64,000 nt of DNA, taken from NCBI GenBank assembly GCA_016711345.1, contig JADJTD010000001.1:496001-560000 (forward strand), given 5' to 3'. How positions within the stretch are numbered: the first letter of the stretch is position 1; each line of letters opens with the position of its first letter. The position numbers and the translations under genes are program-made. The notes beneath the pieces are model-generated. The model was not told where the DNA came from. It saw nothing but the letters and a program-made list of their open reading frames with translations, and made no database searches. Positions 44,054 to 51,973 of the stretch are shown one piece after another. This stretch comes from Chloracidobacterium sp. (lineage in GTDB: Bacteria; Acidobacteriota; Blastocatellia; Pyrinomonadales; Pyrinomonadaceae).

Positions 44054-45047
44054 ATTTTTCTTTGAGTTTTGGGATCAACGTTTTTGAAGCATCGATAGCG
44101 CCTTTGATATGACGCTGCTGTGTGAAATGGCCGGCGACGTAAATTCCGGGAACGTTCGTTTCAAACGATTCCGGATCATAGACCGGCACCTCGCCGTATT
44201 TACTATCTTCCGTTTCAACGCCGAGAGATTTCAGAATCGTCAGATCGGCATCAGAACCGATCAGCACAAAAACCACATCGTTAGCCAGCGTCACGCGATC
44301 GCCGTTCTCATTTTCAAGCTCAACTTCCCCTTCCCGTATCTCGATCACTTTACCCAAGAAAAAGAGATTGAGGCAATGTTCTTTTAATTCTTCTTCGAGC
44401 GGCTCTTTCACCCAATACTTGATACAGCCCTGCTTCGGATCAGTGCTCTCCCAGTTATCGCGAAAGATCGCAAGTGTCGTCTCGGCGCCTTCTTGCGCTA
44501 AAAACAAAGCCGCTTCACCCGCCGAATTTCCACCCCCAACTATCAAAGCCTTTTTCTTTACCCAAGGATAAGTCTCGCGAAAATGATCGTAAACCTTCGG
44601 CAGATCTTCACCGGGAACATCAAGCTTTCGCGGATAGTCCATCGCTCCAATGGCGAAGAGGACGCTTTTTGTTTTGTATCTATTTTTGTTAGTGGTAATC
44701 AAAAACCCAGTCGCTATCGCTCCCGGTTCTGACTCTCCCGACTCCAGACCCCGCACTCTCAAGACTTCTTCTTCAGTATGTACATTCAATTCATTGTCGA
44801 GGACAAACCGAACGTAATACGAAAGTAATTCCTCCCGTGTCGGCTTTTCGCGAGCAGGCTTTAGATCACCTTTATTAAACTCAAGCTCATCCGTTGTCGA
44901 AAAAACCGTCAGCCCAACCGGATAGCTGTAGATCGTGTTACCTATCAGCCCCTTTTCAATAACAAGATAATCGAGCCCCGCCTTTTTGGCTTCGTTTGCC
45001 GCAGTGATTCCCGCTGGTCCGGCGCCGATGATAAGTAGATCAAGCAT
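44022..45047 (-). CDS. YpdA-like FAD/NAD(P)-dependent oxidoreductase
   Basis: 341 residues from ATG 45047. FAD motif LLIIGAGPAGITAANEAKKA, NAD(P) motif ALIVGGGNSAGEAALFLAQE, C-terminal GIYVAGHFTQQRHIKGAIDA. It lacks the redox-active CxxC of thioredoxin reductases, matching the YpdA group that reduces bacillithiol disulfide in Firmicutes; the thiol used here is unknown. Two oddities: an in-frame SEPGAIATGF from residue 106, encoded by the 30-bp repeat at 44704-44733, and a C-terminal tail from the hairpin repeat. The ATG overlaps the stop of the upstream 83-residue gene by eight bases. Confidence 0.9.
   Translation of the reverse strand: MLDLLIIGAGPAGITAANEAKKAGLDYLVIEKGLIGNTIYSYPVGLTVFSTTDELEFNKGDLKPAREKPTREELLSYYVRFVLDNELNVHTEEEVLRVRGLESGESEPGAIATGFLITTNKNRYKTKSVLFAIGAMDYPRKLDVPGEDLPKVYDHFRETYPWVKKKALIVGGGNSAGEAALFLAQEGAETTLAIFRDNWESTDPKQGCIKYWVKEPLEEELKEHCLNLFFLGKVIEIREGEVELENENGDRVTLANDVVFVLIGSDADLTILKSLGVETEDSKYGEVPVYDPESFETNVPGIYVAGHFTQQRHIKGAIDASKTLIPKLKEKLTTKAQRTQS
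44704..44733 (-). repeat. in-frame 30-bp element, copy 1 (YpdA-like gene)
   Basis: On the minus strand, begins GTCAGAACCGGGAGCGATAG and ends CGACTGGGTT. Identical over 30 bases to 45504-45533 and 57858-57887. Adds SEPGAIATGF to the protein. Confidence 0.95.
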
Positions 45048-45291
45048 TTTCAAGAGTTTTTAGAACGTCGGTAAGTTTCTCGATCTGCGCGTGAGTATTT
45101 TCCATCGCCCGTTTGGATTCAAGATATTTCTCCCATTCATTTGTGTTCGTCAGTGCTTTTAACACGTCCTCGTCTAATGCGTGTGACATAACGACGAGCA
45201 GATCGCTGAGAGCTTCGTGGCCGTCGAGCAGCGACTGGATAATAGTGTAAGCAAGTTTTGCGTTCGGCAGATCGATGTCTAGTTCTTCCAT
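45040..45291 (-). CDS. small helical protein of unknown function
   Basis: 83 residues, acidic and helical, C-terminal half a likely coiled coil (AMENTHAQIEKLTDVLKTLE). No family recognised. It lies between ygfZ (22 bases upstream) and the YpdA-like gene (overlapping by eight bases), so it is translated from the same message. Confidence 0.7.
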   Translation of the reverse strand: MEELDIDLPNAKLAYTIIQSLLDGHEALSDLLVVMSHALDEDVLKALTNTNEWEKYLESKRAMENTHAQIEKLTDVLKTLENA

Positions 45292-45313
45292 ATTGGTTTG
45301 AGGGATATTTATA

Positions 45314-46195
45314 TTAACTCACAAACGGCAGATCGGTAACGACCGCCTTTGTTTCACCTGCCATCAACTCCGTTCCGGCAACTAGGTAATCATAACGAAC
45401 AAAAGCGAGAGCAACAGTTTTATCAAGCTTTGGCGAAAATGTGACCGAAGTGATTTTTCCGGCGTTTTTGCCGTCGGTATTAGTCAACTCGGCCCCGGGC
45501 AAGAACCCAGTCGCTATCGCTCCCGGTTCTGACACTATTCCCGTCAATCGTTTTGCAACGTGTCCTCGGAAATGTATGCGGGCGATGATCTCCTGGCCGA
45601 TGTAGCAGCCTTTGTTGTATGAGATCATATCGTCGAGCCCAAGCTCCGGCACGATCGTCGTTTCGTCCATATCGACACCGTATTTTGGGATTCCGTTTTC
45701 GATTCGCAGCGTTTCGTAAACTTCGTCAGGAATCTGAATGAAATCCTTCGGCAGCGATGCACCGAACGGCGCAAAATATCCCGACGACTTTCTATTCACA
45801 AACGCCAAGCCGCACGTTAGTAAGGGCTCAAGATTGTCACCGAACAACTCAAAGTATCGATATTGATCCGATAAGTCTTCAACAAAGAAATCTCCGGCAA
45901 ATGTGAAGCGAAACAGATTCTGAAACACCTTTTCACGGGTCACTTCCTCCGTCTCGATCAAAAATCTCTCACCTTGTCTCAACACACGAATAACCGCCAA
46001 CAGCCTTCCCTGTGCATTTGGAAAAGCAGCCAGCATCTGTGCGCCGTCCGCCAGCGTCTTCATGTCGTTGGTGATCATGCCGTCAAGAAACTGGACACCT
46101 TCTTTGCCCGAAACCGCGATCAGCCCGCGTTTTTGCTCATAGAACCCCGAGCCGCCTGAGCGGATATGGTCATAAACTTCACTTTCATCAGTCAT
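45314..46195 (-). CDS. ygfZ: folate-binding YgfZ/GcvT-like Fe-S assembly protein
   Basis: 293 residues. The family signature KGCYIGQEIIARIHFRGHVA contains the conserved cysteine; upstream GKEGVQFLDGMITNDMKTL. YgfZ supports repair or assembly of certain Fe-S enzymes with a folate, unlike the glycine cleavage T-protein. Two repeats lie inside the coding region without breaking it: the 30-bp element at residues 222-231 (SEPGAIATGF) and one arm of the GCACGTTAGTAAG family at about residues 123-130 (LLTCGL). First gene of the ygfZ-83aa-YpdA-like unit. Confidence 0.93.
   Translation of the reverse strand: MTDESEVYDHIRSGGSGFYEQKRGLIAVSGKEGVQFLDGMITNDMKTLADGAQMLAAFPNAQGRLLAVIRVLRQGERFLIETEEVTREKVFQNLFRFTFAGDFFVEDLSDQYRYFELFGDNLEPLLTCGLAFVNRKSSGYFAPFGASLPKDFIQIPDEVYETLRIENGIPKYGVDMDETTIVPELGLDDMISYNKGCYIGQEIIARIHFRGHVAKRLTGIVSEPGAIATGFLPGAELTNTDGKNAGKITSVTFSPKLDKTVALAFVRYDYLVAGTELMAGETKAVVTDLPFVS
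45504..45533 (-). repeat. in-frame 30-bp element, copy 2 (ygfZ)
   Basis: Same 30 bases as copies 1 and 3, same reading frame, encoding SEPGAIATGF, placed after KRLTGIV. Confidence 0.95.
45808..45828. repeat. one arm of the GCACGTTAGTAAGGGC family inside ygfZ
   Basis: AGCCGCACGTTAGTAAGGGC is present within the coding region, one C shorter than the intergenic copies. The ygfZ frame remains open through it. Confidence 0.8.
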
Positions 46196-46700
46196 TGCTT
46201 CAATTCTAAGACCTCACCGCCTAAGTCGGAAATCGAGTCCTGTCAGAACCGCATGAGTAAGCGAGCGACCAAATCTTAGGTATTCCAATTCGAGTCGATA
46301 AATGATATCCTATGTATGCATCGTTGTTTCACATGATTTGCTTTTTGACAATTAAGGGAAAAGATCGGAAGTTGCGATCGTCCACTACGCGAAACGCGTT
46401 CCACGAAGAAATATGGAAATCCGCGACACTGGTTACTATAACCTATGTATTTGCAACTATTTACAAATTTTGTGCGACAATATGTCTTTTTTTTTTAGAA
46501 AAATGTGGAACGAAGGCAAAATACTGCTATTAACTCCAATAAATGCAGACACTTGCAGCGTTCCACCTTAGTGTGGAACGCAAGTGGAACGGCGTGGTGC
46601 GACGGTTCAGTACCACCTGCGGTAGCGGGTGGTTGAATCGGTCAGGAAAAACCGTCGGTATAACGGGACAGTTGGACGGCAGGTCGGCAAGCTGTTTTTG
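46196..46700. other. intergenic region rich in hairpin repeats
   Basis: About 530 bases between ygfZ and mrp. Contents: GTCAGAACCGCATGAGTAAG at 46242-46261 and TTCAGTACCACCTGCGGTAG at 46606-46625 (relatives of the 30-bp element); a T-tract followed by AAAATGTGGAACGAAGGC near 46490-46517; and GTTCCACCTTAGTGTGGAAC (46560-46579), a hairpin also found near 60411. No gene seen. Confidence 0.65.
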
Positions 46701-46703
46701 TTC

Positions 46704-46712
46704 TGCTACAAT
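46704..46712 (+). promoter_or_regulatory. extended -10 of mrp
   Basis: TGCTACAAT at 46704-46712; the ATG at 46728 follows by 15 bases with no Shine-Dalgarno, so the leader is very short. Confidence 0.5.
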
Positions 46713-46727
46713 CAAACTTTTACAAAA

Positions 46728-47807
46728 ATGAGTCAAATATCAGAAGCAGTTGTATTAGATTCCCTCAAACAGATCATCGACCCCGATCTAAAGAAGGACA
46801 TCGTCACGTTAGGATTTATTCATAACCTTGAGGTGTCGGGCGGTGATGTGTCGTTCAAGATAATGTTGACCACGCCCGCCTGCCCTGTAAAAGAGCAGAT
46901 GGAATCGCAGGCGAACGAAATAGTCAGCGGTCTCGAAGGTGTCACCAGCGTAAAGGTCACAATGGACGCCGAAGTTCCGCAAGGCCGCGGACTCGCAAAT
47001 AACCTCGCTATCGAAGGCGTCAAAAACATCGTTGCCGTTTCATCAGGCAAAGGCGGCGTCGGCAAATCGACCGTTGCCGTCAATCTCGCCGTAGCGCTCG
47101 CCATTGACGGAGCAAAGGTCGGCATAATGGACGCCGATGTTTATGGCCCGAACGTCCCAATGATGCTCGGCACAGGTTACGGTCAGCCGGACGTCAAAGA
47201 CAACAAGCTTATCCCGATCAAGGCGCACGGCGTCAAGATGATCTCAATGGCCGTCCTCGTGCCGCCCGACAAGCCTATGATCCTACGCGGCCCGATGCTC
47301 CACGGTGTTGTCAGGCAGTTTTTGTCGGATGTTAATTGGGGCGAGCTTGATTACCTGATCGTGGACATGCCGCCGGGAACCGGCGACGTCCAGCTTTCGC
47401 TCGCACAGCTCGTTCCGGTGCAAGGTGCCGTGCTCGTGACAACGCCGCAGGAAGTCTCGCTATCCGATGTTCGCCGAGCAGTAAAGATGTTCGAACAGGT
47501 CAACGTGCCCGTTCTCGGCGTGATCGAAAATATGTCCTATTTCATCGCTCCAGACACGGGAAACAAATACGAGATCTTCGGCAAAGGTGGCGGCCAGAAA
47601 CTCTGCGACGAATACGGCCTAAACCTCCTCGGCGAGATCCCGCTAGGAATGGAAGTCCGCGAAGGCGGCGACAAAGGCGTGCCCGTAGTAGTTTCCGCCC
47701 CGGACTCGCCCCAGGCAATAGCTTTTCGCAAGGTTGCAGAAGAGGTTGCTAGGCAAGTTTCCATTGAGGCAATGAAACCGGAATTAGCGATTATATCGCG
47801 GACCTAA
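46728..47807 (+). CDS. mrp: Mrp/ApbC-type P-loop Fe-S cluster carrier
   Basis: 359 residues from ATG 46728. An N-terminal MIP18/DUF59 domain (KQIIDPDLKKDIVTLGFIHN; TTPACPVKEQMESQANEIVS) precedes the ParA-like ATPase with deviant Walker A SSGKGGVGKSTVAVNLAVAL, DADVYGPNVPMMLG, and DMPPGTGDVQLSL. Mrp/NBP35 proteins bind and hand on 4Fe-4S clusters. The cluster CxxC region usual in the C-terminal third is not obvious. Close to ygfZ and the A-type carrier, in line with an Fe-S role. A membrane protein gene follows after three bases. Confidence 0.93.
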   Translation: MSQISEAVVLDSLKQIIDPDLKKDIVTLGFIHNLEVSGGDVSFKIMLTTPACPVKEQMESQANEIVSGLEGVTSVKVTMDAEVPQGRGLANNLAIEGVKNIVAVSSGKGGVGKSTVAVNLAVALAIDGAKVGIMDADVYGPNVPMMLGTGYGQPDVKDNKLIPIKAHGVKMISMAVLVPPDKPMILRGPMLHGVVRQFLSDVNWGELDYLIVDMPPGTGDVQLSLAQLVPVQGAVLVTTPQEVSLSDVRRAVKMFEQVNVPVLGVIENMSYFIAPDTGNKYEIFGKGGGQKLCDEYGLNLLGEIPLGMEVREGGDKGVPVVVSAPDSPQAIAFRKVAEEVARQVSIEAMKPELAIISRT

Positions 47808-47810
47808 CGG

Positions 47811-48293
47811 ATGAGAAAACTGATTGAAAAAGCTTCCGATGCTCTTTACCAGCAAGAAGAGAAGAAAGAAGAAAGGATCGCTCAGCTTCTAGACCGGCAC
47901 GTCGACGCAATGGCCGACCGCTTGACGTTGAAAAAGTATATTTATGTCTTAAGCGGCATCAACTTTGTCTTATGGGCTTGCGTAATGATTTTCCCTTACG
48001 ACATTTACAAGGCGTTTGAGACAGTCGGAAATATCGATGACCGTATCGTTTTGACCGTAGTAGCGATTATTTTTGGAATTGGTATGTGGCTGACCTACGC
48101 TCTATTTCGATTGCGATTTCCCGAGCTTGAAGACCGGGGGCTTGGAAATGATTTTCTGTCCTCCGTCGCACATCAGCAAGGGTCGTATCGGCGGTTTCAC
48201 GTATGGCTAGCCTCCGTTGCCGGAGGCGTACTGAACCTGTTGGCTTTATTTATCGTAGAGCTTTTACGCGTCGAGAGTTGGCGTTCTCCTTGA
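47811..48293 (+). CDS. membrane protein with N-terminal charged helix
   Basis: 160 residues. A charged amphipathic N-terminus (SDALYQQEEKKEERIAQLLD) precedes three hydrophobic segments (about 45-62, 80-99, 133-153). No family recognised. Starts three bases after the mrp stop, so co-translated with mrp. Confidence 0.68.
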   Translation: MRKLIEKASDALYQQEEKKEERIAQLLDRHVDAMADRLTLKKYIYVLSGINFVLWACVMIFPYDIYKAFETVGNIDDRIVLTVVAIIFGIGMWLTYALFRLRFPELEDRGLGNDFLSSVAHQQGSYRRFHVWLASVAGGVLNLLALFIVELLRVESWRSP

Positions 48294-48377
48294 AATATGA
48301 ACGCACATAGGGTAATATTTACATTAAGGTAAGGATTCGCTTTGCGGGTCTTATTTCTTGAAAGGAGCATTATTTAT

Positions 48378-48734
48378 ATGTCAGCAGTTGCAGCACCTAG
48401 CGTAGAATTGACCGTCACCGACTCAGCTATCGTTGAGATCAAGAAATTTTTGTCCAGCGAAGATGATCTGCCGGAAACGGCGGGACTTCGGGTTCGCGTC
48501 GTGCCGGGCGGATGTTCGGGTTTTCAGTACAGCCTTAATATCGAGGAAGCGTCGAAAATGGGCGATTTTGTGATGGACAAAGACGGCATTAGGCTGTTTG
48601 TCGATATGTTTTCGGCACAGTACCTGAACGGCATCACCATCGACCACACGACAAATATGATGGGTTCGGGCTTTACGTTCGAGAATCCAAATGCAACCGG
48701 CGGCTGCGGCTGCGGAACGTCGTTCTCGGCATAG
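48378..48734 (+). CDS. A-type iron-sulfur carrier (ErpA/IscA/SufA-like)
   Basis: 118 residues from ATG 48378, with AAAGGAG 11 bases upstream. Conserved cysteines: one in VPGGCSGFQYSL and two in the C-terminal GGCGCGTSF. These proteins transfer Fe-S clusters to apo-enzymes. Which of ErpA, IscA or SufA it is cannot be told from sequence alone. Followed by the palindromic repeat at 48744. Confidence 0.93.
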   Translation: MSAVAAPSVELTVTDSAIVEIKKFLSSEDDLPETAGLRVRVVPGGCSGFQYSLNIEEASKMGDFVMDKDGIRLFVDMFSAQYLNGITIDHTTNMMGSGFTFENPNATGGCGCGTSFSA

Positions 48735-49150
48735 AGCACTATTGCAGAAGCCCGCACGTGAGTAAGGGCGAAACACTCAAGTTGAATGCCAAGCCCTCAC
48801 TAACGTGCGGGCTTTTGCATTTTCTGGAAGTGTAAATCGATTCGGTCTGTCTTGTTCTATCACAAGGACAACTGAAGTATAAATAAGCCGGAGTAGTGGG
48901 GCCGCGGGAAAATCGGAACCGCCTGCGTAAGCAGGCGGCAATCCATAACGTTTCCGCTACGCTTGCATTTGTTTTGCTTATAGGTCATAATAGTCTTTAG
49001 TTAGTTTCGAGTTTTAAATAATAAAGATCACAAGTTAATTGGTTTTAGACGATATCGTTAAGATTTCGGGAATGTAAATAGTGTTGTTAGTTTTTATAAA
49101 TATAGGTGAGCAAAATCACCACTTCTCCCAGATTCCCACCAGAAAATAAA
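48735..49150. repeat. repeat-containing intergenic region before the NlpC/P60 gene
   Basis: 48744-48818 is a full hairpin of the GCCCGCACGTNAGTAAGGGC family, with arms flanked by GCA/TGC. At 48912-48943 lies ATCGGAACCGCCTGCGTAAG followed by GCAGGCGG, a perfect stem with a GTAA loop and a relative of the 30-bp element. The rest (49020-49150) is AT-rich and probably holds the promoter of the NlpC/P60 gene; TTGGAG at 49154-49159 is its Shine-Dalgarno. Confidence 0.7.
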
Positions 49151-49167
49151 ATAATTGGAGTTATAAT

Positions 49168-49872
49168 TTGATAGTTTTTAAGAAGATATTCTTCCTTGCG
49201 GTGTGCTTTGTGTTTGCTGCCGTGTGTTTTACAGGTTCAGCATCAGCTCAAGGCCGTGACCGTGTGGTGAGATCAACTTCCAGCCAGCCGACCAATGTGC
49301 CGCCGCCGGTCGTAGTAGTAACCGACAAGGTAAAGTCGAACGGCTCTTCTCGGCCGGTACTTACCAATGACATTAGGATCGTAGGACGCCCCGACGCCGC
49401 TTATGAACCGACGCTAGTCAAGAAAACGAGCAGATCAATGCCGACAAATGCTCCGGCTGCGATGGCTGCTGCCGGCAGAACCGTATATGGTACATCCGCA
49501 AGCATTCGTCTCGACAATGCGATCAAGTCACGCTACGGACTTCCATATCATTATGGTTCGACGGGCCCTTACTCGTATGACTGTTCAGGATTTGTTTGGG
49601 CAGCCTTTCAGGAAGCAGGAATTCCGTTCACACGCGGAAGTGCCCGCACACTATGGTCACAATCAATCCCCGTTGACGGCGATGATAGATTCAAATACGG
49701 AACACTCGTATTTCTTAACGGCCTCGGACACATCGGGATTGTTGCGGACGAAAACGGTTTCTATCATGCATCTTCGAGCAAAGGCATTACATATTCACCA
49801 TTCAAAGGATATTGGGAAAATCGCATTGTCGGATTCAGACGCCTGATACCGGAAATGCCCGCAGCAAAATAA
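49168..49872 (+). CDS. exported NlpC/P60 peptidoglycan hydrolase
   Basis: 234 residues from TTG 49168, eight bases after TTGGAG. Signal peptide (IFFLAVCFVFAAVCFTGSASAQ), a low-complexity linker, then the NlpC/P60 domain from about 113: SRYGLPYHYGSTGPYSYDCS with catalytic Cys in YDCSGFVWAAF, GHIGIV (His) and a final polar residue in YHASS. Gamma-D-glutamyl-diamino-acid endopeptidase acting on the wall, by family. Ends in a bidirectional terminator. Confidence 0.9.
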   Translation: MIVFKKIFFLAVCFVFAAVCFTGSASAQGRDRVVRSTSSQPTNVPPPVVVVTDKVKSNGSSRPVLTNDIRIVGRPDAAYEPTLVKKTSRSMPTNAPAAMAAAGRTVYGTSASIRLDNAIKSRYGLPYHYGSTGPYSYDCSGFVWAAFQEAGIPFTRGSARTLWSQSIPVDGDDRFKYGTLVFLNGLGHIGIVADENGFYHASSSKGITYSPFKGYWENRIVGFRRLIPEMPAAK

Positions 49873-49890
49873 CTTGCAATGAACAAAATC

Positions 49891-49928
49891 AAGGCCCGAT
49901 GCTCATTAATGAACATCGGGCCTTTTAT
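49891..49928. terminator. bidirectional terminator
   Basis: AAGGCCCGATG...CATCGGGCCTT is a perfect 11-bp stem with T-rich right flank, between convergent genes ending at 49872 and 49944. Confidence 0.9.
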
Positions 49929-49943
49929 ATTTATTTAGGCAAA

Positions 49944-50153
49944 CTAGCCGATAAATCCCGGACGCGACTGCGGATCTTTACATTCATAGACAACGGCTAT
50001 CTTATCGACTGCGACGTAAGCGACCTTCTCGTCTTCGTCGCGTAGATACAACACGCCATTCTTGACGTCGATCACGTCACCTCTAAACGCGGCATTAGTT
50101 CCGCATGTCACGTCTATCTTTTTACCGAGCATTTGTTTTAATAATTCTTCCAT
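49944..50153 (-). CDS. small Sm-like beta protein (MM0924-like)
   Basis: 69 residues. Reads MEELLKQMLGKKIDVTCGTN, FRGDVIDVKNGVLYLRDEDE and VAVDKIAVVYECKD. The GxxVxV...NGVLxLxDxxG pattern is that of short Sm/LSm-like beta barrels (MM0924 group). Possible RNA or scaffold binding; function unknown. Located just downstream of accC on the same strand. Confidence 0.75.
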   Translation of the reverse strand: MEELLKQMLGKKIDVTCGTNAAFRGDVIDVKNGVLYLRDEDEKVAYVAVDKIAVVYECKDPQSRPGFIG

Positions 50154-50169
50154 AGTTTTTTCGATTGTA

Positions 50170-51684
50170 TCAACCCCGATTCTGCATCAACGCTTCCCTT
50201 CCCGACAAAACCCATTTGCTTACTTTTGATTTGCCGCCGTTTGCAGAGACCGCCACTGACTTTTGCTTATTTGAATACGCAAGTGCGGCAGCGATCATCG
50301 CCATATCTTGTGTAGTCTGATGTATTTCGGTTGCCTTTTTCCGCTCATTAAAACGAGGAATAAAACCGGTATCAAGTCTGCCCTCGATAAACTCCTCGTC
50401 AACCATTATCTCGCGGAAAAAAGGAAGCGTCGTCTTAATGCCGCCGATCTCATATTCCATCAACGCCCGCCGCATACGATCTATCGCCTCAGCGCGGTCT
50501 TTACCATAAACCGCAAACTTCGAGATCATCGGATCATAAAAGATCGATACTTCGGCTCCCTCATAAACACCGCCGTCATCGCGAACGCCAGGCCCTTGAG
50601 GCAAACGGAGCCGCGTGATTTTTCCCGGCGAAGGCAGAAAATTGTTATCCGGATCTTCGGCATAAACGCGGCACTCGATCGCGTGGCCCTTCAGCACGAC
50701 ATCTTCCTGCGTAAATGAAAGTTTCTCGCCCCACGCAACACGGATCTGTTCGCGAACAAGGTCAATGCCGGTTACCAGTTCAGTCACAGGATGCTCAACC
50801 TGAAGGCGCGTATTCATTTCAAGAAAATAAAACGAGCGATCAAGATCGGACACAAGAAACTCTACCGTGCCCGCACCAACGTAATCAACCGCTTTAGCAA
50901 CCTTGACCGCACACGCTCCCATCTCTGCTCGAAGCTCTGCCGAATTTATTGGTGAAGGCGCTTCTTCAACAACTTTCTGATGCCGTCGCTGGATCGAGCA
51001 TTCGCGCTCGCCTAGATGTACGTGATTTCCGTGCTTGTCAGAAAAAACTTGTATCTCGATATGCCTCGGACGCACAACGGCTTTTTCAACATAAACCTCA
51101 TCGTCGCCAAAACTGGCAAGGGCCTCAGACTGTGACGCTTCCAGCGCCGACTTAAGCTCGCTTTCATCCATCACGAGCCGCATTCCCTTTCCGCCGCCGC
51201 CGGCCGAGGCCTTGAGCATTACTGGATAGCCGGTGCTAGCGGCCGTTTCCTTGGCATCCTCATATGACTTCAACGGTTCAGTAGCGCCCGGCACGACCGG
51301 CACGCCGGCCTCTATCGCTATTTTGCGGGCCGCCATTTTTCCGCCCATCGATTCTATCGCTTCCGGCGGCGGGCCGATAAACACAATGCCGGCGTTCGTT
51401 ACCTGGCGAACAAATTCGGCATTTTCCGATAAAAATCCATATCCGGGATGGATCGCCTCTGCTCCTGATCTTTTTGCGACATCAATGATCTTTTCCCAGC
51501 GCAGGTAACTCTCGCTCGACGGCGGCGGGCCGATGTGAAAGGCTTCGTCCGCCATTCGGACGTGCATTGCGTCTTTGTCTGCATCGGAAAACACAGCAAC
51601 GGTTCCTATATTCATCTCTCGGCAAGCCCTGATAACACGGCATGCGATCTCGCCTCGGTTAGCTATTAATATTTTTTTGAACAT
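50170..51684 (-). CDS. accC: biotin carboxylase subunit of acetyl-CoA carboxylase
   Basis: 504 residues. ATP-grasp biotin carboxylase: ILIANRGEIACRVIRACREM, HPGYGFLSENAEFVR, KASAGGGGKGMRLV, YVEKAVVRPRHIEIQVFSDK, GERECSIQRRHQKVVEEAPS, FLEMNTRLQVEHPVTELVTG and the C-terminal region to about 450. About 50 residues beyond the normal AccC end form a tail, but no biotinyl domain is fused, so the carrier (AccB) is elsewhere. Start overlaps nothing; the 95-residue gene upstream shares the TAATG stop-start. Confidence 0.93.
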   Translation of the reverse strand: MFKKILIANRGEIACRVIRACREMNIGTVAVFSDADKDAMHVRMADEAFHIGPPPSSESYLRWEKIIDVAKRSGAEAIHPGYGFLSENAEFVRQVTNAGIVFIGPPPEAIESMGGKMAARKIAIEAGVPVVPGATEPLKSYEDAKETAASTGYPVMLKASAGGGGKGMRLVMDESELKSALEASQSEALASFGDDEVYVEKAVVRPRHIEIQVFSDKHGNHVHLGERECSIQRRHQKVVEEAPSPINSAELRAEMGACAVKVAKAVDYVGAGTVEFLVSDLDRSFYFLEMNTRLQVEHPVTELVTGIDLVREQIRVAWGEKLSFTQEDVVLKGHAIECRVYAEDPDNNFLPSPGKITRLRLPQGPGVRDDGGVYEGAEVSIFYDPMISKFAVYGKDRAEAIDRMRRALMEYEIGGIKTTLPFFREIMVDEEFIEGRLDTGFIPRFNERKKATEIHQTTQDMAMIAAALAYSNKQKSVAVSANGGKSKVSKWVLSGREALMQNRG

Positions 51685-51971
51685 TATTCCAATATCGAGT
51701 TACCTTGATTTTTCGGATGATAGCGAATGCCAACATGTGCTCCCGGCGCATATTTTATACGGTCAAGTCGCTGCGGTTCGGTCAACACATCTGATGATTC
51801 AAAATCGACACCGTTAAGTGTGTAAGTATAAATTGCGACCTCTTCGCCGTCGTCATTTATTTCCGTATCGAGTATCACGCCGTCAGTTATCCGTCCGTTA
51901 GCAAGCAAAAACCGTCGTCTCGCCTCTGGATCGGCAGGCTTTCTTCGTAATATTTTGTCGATGATGCCCAT
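51684..51971 (-). CDS. DUF3592-like small protein
   Basis: 95 residues: RRFLLANGRITDGVILDTEI, YTYTLNGVDFESSDVLTEPQ and HVGIRYHPKNQGNSIL. The 'IVYHPxNP' ending recalls DUF3592-type proteins, without their usual membrane helices. Function unknown. TAATG coupling to accC and a 2-base gap to the upstream membrane protein show tight operon packing. Confidence 0.7.
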   Translation of the reverse strand: MGIIDKILRRKPADPEARRRFLLANGRITDGVILDTEINDDGEEVAIYTYTLNGVDFESSDVLTEPQRLDRIKYAPGAHVGIRYHPKNQGNSILE

Positions 51972-51973
51972 TG

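Noticed and set aside
46312..46533. Short 73-residue frame in the ygfZ-mrp gap
   Set aside because: No ribosome-binding site, runs through a T-tract and repeat DNA, and resembles no family.
48880..49000. Possible c-di-AMP (ydaO-type) riboswitch upstream of the NlpC/P60 gene
   Set aside because: Position is typical for ydaO and GGGGCCGCGGGAAAATCGGA is suggestive, but the conserved ydaO cores are not seen, and the main hairpin is better explained as a member of the dispersed GAACCGCCTGCG repeat family.
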